A DNA stretch of 64,000 bases, taken from Galdieria partita (taxonomy: Eukaryota; Rhodophyta; Bangiophyceae; Galdieriales; Galdieriaceae). The notes beneath the pieces were generated by a model. The model saw only the letters and a program-made list of their open reading frames with translations, was not told the DNA's origin and did no database searches. Both the position numbers and the translations under genes were made by a program. The stretch lies in assembly GCA_025991245.1 (NCBI GenBank), contig BQMJ01000061.1, positions 110,939 through 174,938 on the forward strand. Reading direction: 5' to 3'. This document shows, piece after piece, positions 1-10,173 of the stretch (its first letter is position 1; the number at the start of each line of letters is the position of its first letter).

Positions 1-2
1 CA

Positions 3-1886
3 CAACTATTGAGATTATTGAAAATCTTGAAGAATGCATCACTTCAAAGTTGTTATGCTATTTTGGATGCGCAATGGACAGAGCCTCAGTTTTCCGATAC
101 TTTAGATTTTCTGCAACGAAAACGAATATCTTTCAAAGCTTCCTTTGATTGTGTGAGTCTGCAAATATTGCCTACCAGTGATGTTCCCTTTGAGCCTCTT
201 TGGATGACTGATGAGACTCGTCTTGATCTAAATAACGGAAAGATTGATTTAAATGGATTGAAATATCTAAGTGAAGCACTGAAAGAGAATCATACATTGA
301 CGGTCTTGCGCATTCAAAAAAATAATATTACATCTGAAGGTGCCAAATATCTAAGTGAAGCATTGAAAGAGAATCATACATTGACTGTATTGGATATTGG
401 TGGAAATAATATTACATCTGAAGGTGCGCAATATCTAAGTGAAGCATTGAAAGTGAATCATACATTGACTGAATTGAATCTTCACGGCAATAATATTACA
501 TCTGAAGGTGCCAAATATCTAAGTGAAGCATTGAAAGAGAATCATACATTGACTGTATTGGGTATTGATGGAAATAATATTACATCTGAAGGTGCCAAAT
601 ATCTAAGTGAAGCATTGAAAGAGAATGATACATTGACTGTATTGGATATTGGTGGAAATAATATTACATCTGAAGGTGCGGAATATCTAAGTGAAGCATT
701 GAGAGAGAATGATACATTGACTGAATTATATATTGCGTGGAATACTATTACATCTGAAGGCGCCAAATATCTAAGTGAAGCATTGAAGGAGAATCATACA
801 TTAACTAGATTGAATATTGCCGCAAATAATATTACATCGGAAGGTGAAATATTTTATTCTCAAATTGTTCAGTACTTGGAGCGCAATCGATCCGAGTTGA
901 ATACCAAAAAATCAAATGCTTTCAATATCAACAAAAATCTAGATCCTTTTACTTTGAAAACCAATACAACAACACAACATCTTCTTCCATCATCGAAATA
1001 TGCTTCCTGCTTAAACCAAAGTTATTTACAATATAAGAATGCTGTTTTGAAAGAGATGAATTTATTGTTTATTTTATTTATGCAACATCGACGACTGGAA
1101 CAGCAAGACTCAAATTCTCATATCTCTATTTATCCACCTTTTGAAATGATGACCTATTTCATAACAAATACTTCCAACTCAGTGGACATTCGAACGCAAC
1201 CACAGTATTTTGAAACTGATGATTACGTTTGTTCTATTTGTTGCTCTATTTGTAGTGACCCTTGTTGCTCAGAGAATTGTAGTCATGTTTTTTGCAAAGT
1301 TTGTATCGAAGCTTGGACCGAATCAGTATGTCCAAGAGGCCCAAGATGTCCAACCTGTGGAACATTTTGTTCCGATTGGAGAGTTACACCATTTGCAGAG
1401 AGAATTATCTTGAATCTACGTCTTCAATGTCCTTATTTATGTGGATGGCAAGGAGCTTTGATAGATTATGAAAGGAATCATAAAGGGCACTGTCCCAATG
1501 AAATGGGTGAATGCAGCTCATGCCGTTTAGTACTGAAAAGGTCCGAATTTTTTGATTCACATTATAGAAATTGTAATTATCATCTTGTTTGTTGTGATTA
1601 TTGTCATTGTGCTATTCCATCGATGATGCTTTGTGCACACAAGGCCCACGAGTGTGCATTCGCACCTATAGTTTGCGATGCATGTCACAGTTTCTTTTCT
1701 ACATGGCATTCATGGAAAGTTCATATTGAGAAAGACTGCGATAAAGTATTTGAATGCTGTGACTATTATGAGTTTGGTTGCCAAGCGTATTTAGAGCGAG
1801 GTGATTTGAAGAAGCATGAAACAGAAGCCACTGAATACCATTGTAATTTGTTGGAAGAATTTCTTAGAACAGGAGTCAAGTTTTAG
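3..1886 (+). CDS. LRR - RING - TRAF zinc finger protein (5' partial)
   Basis: The frame is open to the window edge and has no early in-frame ATG, so the N-terminus probably lies outside. Residues are counted from the TTG at 9. Residues ~70-285 are ribonuclease-inhibitor-type leucine-rich repeats of 28 residues with the core EGAKYLSEALKENHTLTVL. Next comes a C3HC4 RING-like cluster at ~400-460 (CSICSDPCC, CSHVFCKVC, CPTCG). Cys/His-rich TRAF-type zinc fingers fill ~470-610. RING plus TRAF fingers is typical of E3 ubiquitin ligases and TRAF adaptors, and LRRs usually bind a protein partner, so a substrate-selecting ubiquitin ligase is a reasonable inference. The order LRR then RING then TRAF is unusual. 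The next gene is convergent, 168 bp away. An adaptor without ligase activity is the main alternative. Confidence 0.8.
   Translation, partial: QLLRLLKILKNASLQSCYAILDAQWTEPQFSDTLDFLQRKRISFKASFDCVSLQILPTSDVPFEPLWMTDETRLDLNNGKIDLNGLKYLSEALKENHTLTVLRIQKNNITSEGAKYLSEALKENHTLTVLDIGGNNITSEGAQYLSEALKVNHTLTELNLHGNNITSEGAKYLSEALKENHTLTVLGIDGNNITSEGAKYLSEALKENDTLTVLDIGGNNITSEGAEYLSEALRENDTLTELYIAWNTITSEGAKYLSEALKENHTLTRLNIAANNITSEGEIFYSQIVQYLERNRSELNTKKSNAFNINKNLDPFTLKTNTTTQHLLPSSKYASCLNQSYLQYKNAVLKEMNLLFILFMQHRRLEQQDSNSHISIYPPFEMMTYFITNTSNSVDIRTQPQYFETDDYVCSICCSICSDPCCSENCSHVFCKVCIEAWTESVCPRGPRCPTCGTFCSDWRVTPFAERIILNLRLQCPYLCGWQGALIDYERNHKGHCPNEMGECSSCRLVLKRSEFFDSHYRNCNYHLVCCDYCHCAIPSMMLCAHKAHECAFAPIVCDACHSFFSTWHSWKVHIEKDCDKVFECCDYYEFGCQAYLERGDLKKHETEATEYHCNLLEEFLRTGVKF
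261..849 (+). repeat. 84-bp in-frame tandem repeat encoding LRRs
   Basis: About seven copies of an 84-bp (28-codon) unit are nearly identical at the DNA level. The string aatattacatctgaaggtgc recurs in most units. Low divergence, including at silent positions, points to recent expansion or ongoing homogenisation. Repeat number is likely to vary between strains. Confidence 0.9.
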
Positions 1887-2054
1887 ACTTTGGAGTAAAA
1901 ATATTTAAATTGGTTTCGTCTTAAGTTTTTATTGGCATCTGACTATCAAACAATATATGTCTCGCTTTTATTTTCTTTCATAAAACAAAATATAAGCCTC
2001 TGATAGCGACACCAATTGTGGAATGGCTTCCTTTACTTGCAAATCCTGAATGAA

Positions 2055-3989
2055 TCACTCTTGTTGATATAAAATCTTCCTATGATGAATACAATTCCTT
2101 ACTTGTATTTCAAACCAACTATCGGATGCTTTGTGTCGTACGTGACACCGATAAGAACCTCCGTTGGGCTCACCATCATGAACAACTACCGCTGTCAAGT
2201 CATACACAATCCCATCACTCTCTATACAAGCGACATGGTCAGAGTGAATCACCACATATGACTTTATCTTCATACCTGTACGAAGCGGCGTCGATAAATA
2301 CTCTGCCATATTCCAATCTCGAATAGGAAAATGAACGATCGAAATATTCTTTTCCCACACAAAATTGCTTCTAACTTGATGCTTCACACTTGCTTCTTTC
2401 TCTACCCTTTCTCTCTACTTACTTGACAAATCTCTTCATCACTAAAATCAAACAATACGGTAGCTTGTGCAGACGATATCTGTGAAAATGACCGGTTTGC
2501 ACATCATGATGCAGTTCTTGTTGCACAAAACGGTTCAACAATGCAGATAATGAAACCTAATCATAGTACAGTTGTACATCCATTAGTTCTGTCTTCACAA
2601 GTACCTGTGGTATCCTATTTCTTTCTAAAGAATCCTTAAACAATGGCATGGGAGGTAGTTCTAAACTAAGAAAGAGAAATTTCGATCTTTTGTTATCCTT
2701 TTTGGTTACTAGACAATGCATGTCAATAGGGAGCGCTCGATGATGAATCACAACAGGATTTCTCACATTGTCGACTATTTCTTTCATCGGCTTGAAAAGT
2801 TTCAATTTCCAATTCTCCTTGAAAAGTATCTCCAATCAACGACTTGTGACCTTTTCAAATGTAAATACAAATGATATCATTTCTCCTTGTCGCAACTCTC
2901 TATTACCTAGTCTAGTCAAGTCTTCTTGTAATGCATGCAAAAACCAAGCAAGAAATTCTACCGGATTGCCCTATTCCATATAAGCGTTATGCATTTGCAT
3001 CCACATAAGCAACTTGCTTGTTGTAAAATCTGAAATTTTCTCTTGCTTCTTTTCACAATATCCTAATAGTATAAAACTCTTATCCAACACATTTAGAAAA
3101 TATCACCCACTTGAACCAATTCGTGCGGAGAAATCTGACTTCGGAAAGGTTTCGGGTTCCAGAATTTGCGCATAAACTCTCCTAATGAAGCAATCAACGG
3201 ATATTCAATGATCTTTTCCTTTTCCATTGGATACATAAGAAAGAAATCGCGCAAAGGTTTCTACATGAGAATATTCGATACTTCATTCGGAGGTCCATTA
3301 TGACAAACTACTTACTATTCTAACCAGTGCTTGTAAAACAACGTTGATATAGTCAGTAGCTTGCAAGTTGCTCATTCCCAACACGCCTTGATAACGAACT
3401 TTGCCTTCTAAAGTTCGAAACTTGACAATCCGCGTGTCCAATTCTTCCACCTTGTCCATAAAAAGTACATTCTTTGGTTTCCACCACACAATCCTATGCA
3501 ACTCACCTGACTCTTTTCAAATCGTGGATTCAACACTGCTCGTATATCTTCCAGCGTCGGATCCACAACTTGGTAATTTTCAGGTAAACAATAAACCTAC
3601 AACTCAAGGTCGATCCATTTGCTTTTCAACATAGTCCAACTATACTTTTTCAGTTTCTAAATGTACAAACAGGTGATGGTCGTATTCAATAGCGTGTGCA
3701 AAAGCCGGCGTCTTGGGTCCCCTATCCCATCATTTCAGTGGTGGTCACTGTAGACTTCTTTGCTCACTAATTACCTTCCTTGAAAATACTTTCCACAAAC
3801 GAGGCACGCATATACATTATGTCTTTCCAACGTCACACAACACAACTAGTAACACAAGGTCAACGACTCTTTTGAATCATCAGTAACACTTACTTTTTCA
3901 TAGTCAAAGTCCAACACCGTTCTGTCAATGGTATCCATATAAGGACACTCACGACCTGAACGAATGTTTTTAAAGTTGTTTTCCTGCAT
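2055..3989 (-). CDS. USP39/Sad1-like splicing factor, inactive ubiquitin-protease fold
   Basis: Several short exons read on the minus strand match the USP39/Sad1 family in order. They are an N-terminal segment with PYMDTIDRTVLDFDYEK, a zinc-finger UBP part (ACLVCGKYFQ, then CLPENYQVVDPTLEDI), and a USP core from GMSNLQATDYINVVLQAL to YDLTAVVVHDG near the C-terminus. Family members help assemble the U4/U6.U5 tri-snRNP in the nucleus. The catalytic Cys position of the USP box is Asp (ATDY) and the His box reads GGSYR instead of GHY, so protease activity is not expected, as is known for USP39. The start is the ATG at 3987-3989, just ahead of the conserved N-terminus. Introns are about 45-70 bp, for example the GT-AG intron just before KHQVRSNFVWEKN. 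Some internal exon borders were not fixed. The gene is divergent from the acylpyruvase gene. Confidence 0.85.
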
Positions 3990-4113
3990 GAAGAGGACAA
4001 TTCAATGAGGAAAAGCCAACTTTTGCAACCACATTCAAGAATCTTGGTGGTCTACCCAATATATCAATACATACATATTTATTATATTTCTATACATATA
4101 TTTATATACATAC

Positions 4114-4135
4114 ATATATATATATATATATATAT
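4114..4135. repeat. (TA)n microsatellite in a divergent promoter
   Basis: A short TA dinucleotide tract lies in the 160-bp gap between the divergent USP39-like and acylpyruvase genes. It may contribute to promoter melting, but nothing more can be said from sequence. Confidence 0.7.
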
Positions 4136-4149
4136 CAAGAAATGGAAGA

Positions 4150-5005
4150 ATGGATGAAACTCTACTTTGGTTCCCAAGAGAGAAAGAATGGCATTTCCAA
4201 TGGACATTCCAACTCTCTTGGAAGAAAGTTTGTTTTCTTCGTTGTCTGTTCATGAATTCGTCCAAAGCTATTTGTGTAGGCAAAAACTATGAGAAACATG
4301 CTCGTGAAATGGGTGATATGACTACTTCACGTGGAGAACCTATTATCTTTTTGAAACCCAGTTCCAGTTATTTGGAGCAAGGAAGTCCCATTTTATTACC
4401 TAAAGGAGCACAAGTACATCACGAAGTAGAGTTGGGAGTGGTCATAGGAGCTACTGCTCAAAACGTCAGTGTAGATCGTGCCATAGACTATGTTCAAGGC
4501 TATCTATGTTGTTTGGATATGACTGCTAGGAATTGGCAATCCACTGCGGCTTCCAAAGGTGAGCCGTGGACCTTGGCAAAAGGGTGCGATACCTTTTTGC
4601 CTATGAGTCATCAGATACCAAAGGAGCGGATTCCAGATGCTCAACAATTGGAAATATGGCTCAAGGTGAGTAGGAAACATGATAGATAGTTGGTTGTGAG
4701 AAGAGAGAGAGAGAGATGAGGAATATTCTTATTTAGGTCAATGGAGAATATAGGCAACGTGGATATACTCGAGATATGATTTTTTCAGTTCCAGAGCTCA
4801 TTTCATATACTAGCAAATACATTACATTGTATCCTGGTGACCTCCTTTTAACGGGTAATGGGACACTTGGAAAAGCTCTTTGACTAACCATAGAGAGAGT
4901 ATAGGAACTCCAGAAGGAGTAGGCCCCGTATATGATGGTGATGTGATACACGCTGGAATAACAGATATTGTGGAAATGCAATTTCTATGCAAAAACAAGT
5001 CTTGA
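4150..5005 (+). CDS. Fumarylacetoacetate hydrolase-family acylpyruvase (FAHD1-like)
   Basis: Three exons splice cleanly: 4150-4665, 4737-4854 and 4905-5005. The two GT-AG introns are 71 and 50 bp. The product shows the FAH C-terminal domain: [15 protein letters not shown] at the start, the metal-ligand region [11 protein letters not shown], then [10 protein letters not shown], and a C-terminal [15 protein letters not shown] once exon 3 is joined. FAHD1 proteins hydrolyse acylpyruvates or decarboxylate oxaloacetate, usually in mitochondria. The first ATG at 4150 gives a ~34-residue extension before the conserved start. The in-frame ATG at 4252 is an alternative, so a targeting peptide is possible but unproven. 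Exon 1 alone would look truncated, which is an artefact of the introns. Confidence 0.88.
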
Positions 5006-5054
5006 ATAAAAAATGTCTGATGGAGAGAGTGGATCATGAATATATGATCTCTTA

Positions 5055-7207
5055 TTAGCCTTCCATCATTCGTTGCAAACTCCACACTACTTTGGTATAC
5101 AATCCGTTTTGATATCGATTCCATCGCAGCACATCTTCCGCTGCCTTTTTCAACACGGCTTTGCTTTCTTGACGAGCATACAACACTTTCAACTTCATTT
5201 TCGTAGCTTGACGACTCCATTCCAATCGCCTTCTTCTTGCTTTATCTCGAATCTTTTCTCGTTCCTCTTTCGCTCGCATTTTGATAGCACTCGTCAAATG
5301 TTGTACAATAGGAGTGGATACCACTTTGGCCGCTCCTTTACGAAACTGCAATTCCAACGCAGCCGCTTCTCTTCGTTTAGAATAACAACGACTAATATGC
5401 GGTGACTCTACTACATGCAAAAACAATACATTAAATGCTTGAGATAACAAAGCAAACCAAAATGTTTCCCAATTACGTCCCATCAAAGCAACTCCATACA
5501 TCCATAAATGACCCAATATACTAATATCCATATATTATTATTATTATCATTCTATCCTCTCTCTCTCTCTACTTACCAATCCGGATTATTCATAAACCTA
5601 TAGATACCGGTATAAACAGGAGAATCGGTTCTAGGTTCAAAGAAAAAGTCTCCATAATACCAACCATAATCACCAATGGCCATATAAGAGGATAGAGAAC
5701 CATAAATAGACAAAAGAATGCCAATCAAACCACCAGAAAATGTCGCCCATTTGGAAGACGAAAACATATTGGAACGAACGATTTGCATCAAAGTAGAAAA
5801 ATGTTGAATAAAGGAATCATGTAAACCATAATCTGCAATCCACAAACGAAAAGCAGCTGAAATAAATACAGCGTGATTCATTACCAATGAAAAATTGTAC
5901 AATCTACGCCATTCTAAAAAAGCTTCTTCCATAGTATACCCACGATTTTGAAACTGTTTGGTAATCCATCCACAACATGACTGTTTGTATAATAAATAAC
6001 CCAATCCTATCCAATGAAAACATCTCCAAAATACAACATGCATAATATAAAAGATTTTTCTAGCATTGGAAAATACACTAAACAAAAAAAGCCAAGAAAG
6101 AAGAACAAACAAAGCAAAGTCACTACTTCTTAATGGGAACAAATGAAGTAGACCCGTCAATTCACTTCCAGAACGAACATAATCGGCATGAATTAAGGAA
6201 TCATCTCCTGTTTGAGGCATACCCGTGTTGTGATGATTGGGTTTGGAGTATAACCTTTGTATATGAGGTTCTTCTACCAACATAAGAAATAAGAGTTGAC
6301 TTCCGTGTGAAAATAATGAAATAAACAACAAGTTGTAGGATTGGGCTATCAGACAACTCCCATAATAAGCAGCATAACCAATAGTATACATCGGATGCGG
6401 AAATAATTCGAATACTCCATCAAATACCAATTCACCTTGAATACGAAAGAAAAAGTCTCCCCAGAACCAAGCATAGTCTCCAATACAGCGATGAGCAGAA
6501 ACTTTGGACCAAAAACAGAATATTAAAAGTGATATTCCCAAAACATAACAACTCACAAGTTGCCATGTGATTGTATTAGGCCATCGGAAACTCTTTAGTG
6601 CTAAAAAGAAGAAAGCGACTCCATCATTGGCCAATATGATAGTTGCTATTCCACGAAAGACTAACCAAGACCAGAATTCATCGGGATAAGATTCCTCTGC
6701 ATATTTCAACAACTTTTTTCGGTAAGGTTTGATTAACCACTCCTGAAAGAAACAAGGCAACTGTTGAAATAGAGATACAAAAAGTCCTCTTTTGCTTTGG
6801 GTATCTAGAATGACTCCTAGAAAGACATTATAGGCCAATCTCCAAAACAAGAATACGGCAACATAGAATGCATAAGGTAGTTGGGGTACAAACAGAAAGC
6901 AATAAAGTAGGCCGAGGGTACATAGATTACTCAACACTTCAAAGAGGGTCCATAAAGTCGGTTTGAGTAAAGCCTCCATCATATCAGGTAAAGGTGGTAC
7001 AACAAACTTTTCGCCAGAAGAAAGGATCCCGATTCTTACTTTGGAAGGTAATTCATCTTCTAGTTGATTCTTCCAAGAGTCCTCTTTGCCAATAGAATGC
7101 TTTCTCTCAACATTGTTTGTATCGTTTCTATCCGAGTGCTGTGTCTCCTGTTGAACAAGGTTTGACCCACAAGTGTCGTTGCTCTTTCTATGCCGCAGCG
7201 TTGACAT
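5055..7207 (-). CDS. Phosphatidylethanolamine N-methyltransferase (Cho2-like)
   Basis: Two exons, 5577-7207 and 5055-5520, are separated by a 56-bp GT-AG intron (5521-5576) and together encode ~699 residues. The protein is a polytopic membrane protein with two related methyltransferase halves. Each has a GDYxW(F/Y)xGDFFF motif (GDYAWFWGDFFF and GDYGWYYGDFFF), a following P(M/D)-type NPxx segment, and a VE(E/S)PHIxRxYSK box near the end. This is the layout of the fungal Cho2 family, which does the first SAM-dependent methylation of phosphatidylethanolamine in the ER on the way to phosphatidylcholine. The C-terminus is a long, highly charged helix rich in Lys, Arg and Glu. The ATG at 7207 is only 63 bp from the ATG of the divergent DPH4-like gene. 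Confidence 0.85.
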
Positions 7208-7269
7208 TTCTCAAGCAACGGGAATTTCCTCGTCTCACCGTCCACATCGCATCGCTGCTCATCATTCGG

Positions 7270-7656
7270 ATGGAAACCATGAATAGACTTTATCAACGGT
7301 TACATCTGCAACCCAACGCCAAGCCCTCAGAAATAAGACAGGCTTTCTTAACTGCAGCGAGACAACTTCATCCAGATAAGCAACCAGGGAATGAAAACGC
7401 CAACGAAGAGTTTCGTATGCTAAAGGAAGCTTACGACCACCTTATGGCTACAAAGAAGACTAACCTTACAGGAATAATTGTAGAACCCATTCCTCTAACA
7501 GAATGGAACAAATTGGAGTTGAATGATTCAGAAATAGTTTACCAAACAAGGTGTCGTTGTGGAGGGCAACTTTCAGTCAGCCAAGATCAACTCGTGTCCA
7601 ATAATGATGGGTTGGTTCCTTGTGACAATTGTTCTTTGTATGTACAAATAGTTTGA
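7270..7656 (+). CDS. DPH4: Diphthamide biosynthesis J-domain protein (DPH4-like)
   Basis: A 128-residue product. Residues ~1-65 form a J domain with the invariant HPD (RQLHPDKQPG) and a helix starting RLYQRLHLQPNA. Residues ~90-128 form a CSL zinc finger (CRCGGQLSV, then VPCDNCSLYVQI). This two-domain layout defines DPH4/DNAJC24, which supports the Dph1-Dph2 radical reaction in diphthamide synthesis on elongation factor 2. The start METMNRLYQ at 7270 was chosen because the open frame upstream runs into the divergent PEMT gene and has no J-domain character. No intron is seen. Confidence 0.85.
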   Translation: METMNRLYQRLHLQPNAKPSEIRQAFLTAARQLHPDKQPGNENANEEFRMLKEAYDHLMATKKTNLTGIIVEPIPLTEWNKLELNDSEIVYQTRCRCGGQLSVSQDQLVSNNDGLVPCDNCSLYVQIV

Positions 7657-7688
7657 GAATCCAAATGGACACAACAATTATACAAACT

Positions 7689-9178
7689 TTATAGACTTGT
7701 GGCTGAGTGAAGATAGTCCACTTGTTCTACACGAATAGGTCGACCTTCCATATAACTCTTTTTGGCAGCTAAAGCAATGACAACAGGAGCTCTTCCATCC
7801 CATCCAGTAACTGGAACTGGTTTCTTATTCAAAATACAGTCGCAAAATTGATCGAGTTCCTCAATAAAGGACTCTGTGTACCTTTCCATAAAGAAGTGAA
7901 GGGGTAAATCCCTCATGATACTCTGATTGGTTGAAATAACTGCCGAATTGGGATAGTTGTTGTTGATATGTACGGAACCTTTGGAGCCAAATACTTCACA
8001 ACGTTGATCATAACCATAAACGGCTTGACGAGAGTTGTCAATAGTACCCACAACTCCATTCCGAAATTGTAATAAAACGATGGAAGTGTCCACATCTCCA
8101 AATTCTTTCATTTCAGGCACACAATGAATGGCTCCTACTGCATACACTTGTTCTACTTCATCACCAATCAAGAATCGTGCCCTAGACCAAATCCTATTAC
8201 TTTGAAATCAAGCTGGATGATATAGGGCTTACATATCAAAGTCATGAATGGAACAATCCAACCAAATTCCACCAGAACTCTTTAAATAGTCCAAGGGAGG
8301 TGGAGAAGGGTCTCGGCTCACAATGTGTAGAATTTGCGGTGTTCCAATCTAGAAAAATGATATCAAGAGTCTCGACTCTTTTCACTATACAACTTACCTC
8401 ACCACGAACGATAGCTTGACGAACTCGAGAATAGTTCTGATCAAACCTTCGATTAAAACCCACTTGTAGTTGAACTCCACATTCTTCCACTACCTTGAGA
8501 GCTTCATCAATTTTCTTCAAATCAGTATCTATAGGCTTTTCACAAAAGATATGCTTTCCAGCTCTTGCTGCCTCAATAATTTGTTTGGTATGTTGATTAG
8601 AAGCAGAACATATACAAACGGCATCCACAGAAGGGTCCTATATCATGAGGTTGCATGAGATCGACATAGCAAGCAACAAGATATTCTACCTCCAACAGTA
8701 AATGATAATCATAATAAGGTTTGCAACCTGTAGCCAAGCTACATCTTTCTGCCAATTGTTTTGTTCCTGAAGCCACCCCAACTAGTCTTCCTTTCTTGAT
8801 TCGAAAAGCCAAGTTTTCAGCGTGTACTTGACCTATTCTTCCTGCTCCAATAATACCGATACCAACTGTTTCTTCGGACTTTTCACCCAGACTAGTTTCA
8901 GCAGCATTGACAGAAGAAGCGACTCTCATATTCCATTGAATCGTAGTAAAACGACGATGACGTACAACAGGTTTGCACTGGACACTAGTCAGAAGTTTCT
9001 CATCCCCAACATATAAACAACTTACCCATGAGGATGTTATTTTCTTGGATAAGCTTTTTCCTTGCCATGTTGGTTGAGAGTCAACTAGTGAAGTAAAAGC
9101 CATCAAGAAGAAAAAAGCACAACAATTTGCGCCAAAAGAGGATCCATTCTGATCTCCCCCAACTCCACTGCACATCAT
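7689..9178 (-). CDS. Gfo/Idh/MocA oxidoreductase, myo-inositol 2-dehydrogenase-like
   Basis: Four exons read on the minus strand: 8690-9178, 8398-8638, 8233-8348 and 7689-8181. Three GT-AG introns of 51, 49 and 51 bp join in frame. The Rossmann nucleotide-binding motif is [14 protein letters not shown], followed by the family's CEKP signature (HIFCEKPI) and the catalytic region SIHDFDMARF, whose M codon is split by the last intron. The family oxidises myo-inositol or related polyols with NAD. About 110 residues precede the Rossmann fold. They start with a hydrophobic, Ser-rich stretch that may be an organelle-targeting sequence; a later start at MRVASSV cannot be excluded. Substrate specificity is inferred from overall resemblance only. 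Confidence 0.8.
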
Positions 9179-9365
9179 CCCTCCTCCCGTTGTCAGGATT
9201 GGGTTCTATATAGGCTCGTCAAGTTGACATGATAGAAAAATATAAAAAAGATAGAAAGAGATCGTATTCTCCATGAAAGGAGATACATTCAAAGTTGCAG
9301 TCCATATGGAATGTCCCCATGAAATGATATTGTTCTTTTTTCCATAGTGGAAATAAGGGGCCGAT
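9179..9365. promoter_or_regulatory. Short divergent promoter between inositol-DH-like and MTAP genes
   Basis: Only 187 bp separate the two divergent start codons, so one region must serve both genes. AT-rich stretches such as aaaatataaaaaag near 9237 could act as core promoter elements. No specific operator was recognised. Confidence 0.4.
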
Positions 9366-10168
9366 ATGGCGATTGCAGTCATTGGAGGAACGGCACTATT
9401 GAAGAGCAACTTGTTTGCCCATTTTAAACCCAAACAAGTAGAAACCAAGTTTGGAAAGGTTATCTTGTATGTGGATGACCAGCAGAATTGTATTTTTTTG
9501 CAGAGACATCACGCTGATGCGTCCATTCAAGGGGCATACAGTTTACCTCACTTGATCAATCACCGTGCCAACCTTGTTGCCTTGTCACAACTGGTAATTT
9601 ATTTACTTTTTAAAATTGCGTATTCCAATCCTCTTTTTAGAACGTTCAATCTATTGTTGCCATTTGTTCCGTAGGGAGTTTGAAGCCTTCGCTTGCTCCA
9701 GGTACTATTGTGATTCCCAACGATTTTGCTGCACTGTTTTCTCCACCTGTCACTATATTTGATGATAATCAAAGTCATATAGTGGCAGGCATTCATCCCA
9801 CTTGGAGAGAGGAGATTATTTCAATATTACAGCGAGAGGGAGTGGAACTTTCAACGAGAGGAGTTTATGTTCAAACACAAGGTCCTCGTTTTGAAACTGC
9901 TACCGAATCCATGTTTCTGAGTCAATTGGGAGATGTAGTTGGTATGACTGCAGCAACAGAAGCCGTATTGTCGAGTGAACTAGGAATACCTTATGCTATG
10001 GTATGTTCGGTGGATAATTATGCCAATGGAATAGCTTTCCAAACTCTTTCTACGGAAGAGTTTCAGTCCAGTGTAATACAACATCAAAAACATGTGGAAA
10101 AAATAGTTAGTTGCTTAGTCAAACATGTTCTAGGTAAGCCAACTGAGTCATTTTCAGTCGATAAATAG
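9366..10168 (+). CDS. S-methyl-5'-thioadenosine phosphorylase
   Basis: Exons 9366-9593 and 9641-10168 flank a 47-bp GT-AG intron. Joining them restores the purine-nucleoside phosphorylase core: LVALSQL runs into a segment ending ICSVGSLKP. Visible MTAP/PNP family-2 signatures are MAIAVIGGTALL at the N-terminus, RHHADASIQGAYSLPHLINH, QGPRFETATE and MVCSVDNYANG. The enzyme cleaves MTA to adenine and methylthioribose-1-phosphate, the first step of methionine salvage. The next gene starts 6 bp downstream on the same strand and encodes a predicted MTA/SAH deaminase. The length (~257 aa) is near, slightly below, the family norm. Confidence 0.85.
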
Positions 10169-10173
10169 CGAGC

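Noticed and set aside
542-766. Minus-strand 74-codon frame inside the LRR array
   Set aside because: It is the mirror of the 84-bp repeat; the frame is open only because the repeat has no stop in that register.
4035-4283. Minus-strand 82-codon frame near the TA tract
   Set aside because: It consists mostly of Tyr/Ile/Met codons from the TA repeat and overlaps the start of the acylpyruvase gene.
4822-5220. Minus-strand 132-codon frame across the 3' ends of two genes
   Set aside because: It overlaps real exons of the convergent acylpyruvase and PEMT genes in other frames and has no motif.
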